A stretch of DNA of 24,095 bases from the NCBI RefSeq assembly GCF_000485595.1, contig NW_014577994.1, positions 70,572-94,666 of the forward strand. The letters are read 5' to 3'. Below, piece after piece: positions 23,980 to 24,095 of this stretch (positions within the stretch are counted from its first letter, which is position 1; every line of letters begins with the position of its first letter). The notes beneath the pieces were generated by a model. That model worked only from the letters and a program-made list of their open reading frames with translations. It searched no databases and was not told where the DNA came from. The position numbers and the translations under genes were made by a program. The stretch is from Priapulus caudatus (Eukaryota > Priapulida > Priapulimorpha > Priapulimorphida > Priapulidae).

Positions 23980-24095
23980 GATAGGCAGGGGTTCTAGATT
24001 TCAAAGTGCCCTTCGAAATTTTGCGCAAAAAAATACAGAAAACAATTTGATGGAATTTGGCTATATTCTTTATTTGTTCTCTTTTTCTTCCGATT

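Overview
The window is animal nuclear DNA. It holds two recognisable spliced, conserved eukaryotic genes set in about 18 kb of repeat-rich non-coding sequence. (CCCTAA)n / TTAGGG-type telomere-like repeats, many CpG-rich MITE-like fragments, long microsatellites and an alpha-tubulin gene with several introns (one immediately after the start codon) suggest a non-insect invertebrate, probably marine. This placement is inferred; the species cannot be named from the sequence.

Layout. 1-3524: GT-, CCA- and GGAT-type simple repeats, then AT-rich DNA with no gene. 3525-6875 (+): a complete five-exon OGG1 (8-oxoguanine DNA glycosylase) gene encoding about 396 residues. It has a near-palindromic transposon-like element in intron 1 and an in-frame 39-bp tandem repeat inserted in exon 2. 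6876-7850: probable OGG1 3' UTR. 7851-19640: no convincing gene. This stretch has a complete inverted-repeat element carrying telomere repeats (8425-8720), several minisatellites, three relatives of a minisatellite-cored dispersed repeat, several G-run/'GTGGCG' transposon ends, a foldback repeat cluster near 17.1-17.4 kb, a long (CA)n tract, and a tiny perfect foldback element with target duplications (19037-19137). 19640-23980 (-): an alpha-tubulin gene with a TATA/GC-box/CCAAT promoter, exon 1 (the start codon only), and exons 3, 4 and 5 on the minus strand.

The most striking structural fact is that the only copy of alpha-tubulin exon 2 in the window (22333-22555) lies on the plus strand, between minus-strand exons 1 and 3. 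Its splice phases fit exactly between them. Either a local inversion broke the gene or the assembly has a flipped segment; a flip of this piece would restore a complete 450-residue alpha-tubulin. The second striking observation is a pair of about 0.3-kb elements (3839-4121 and 8425-8720). Their inverted arms share a spaced GTAC motif lattice but little other sequence, and both carry CCCTAA repeats inside. OGG1 (nuclear base excision repair) and alpha-tubulin (cytoskeleton) have no obvious functional link; they are simply neighbours about 13 kb apart.
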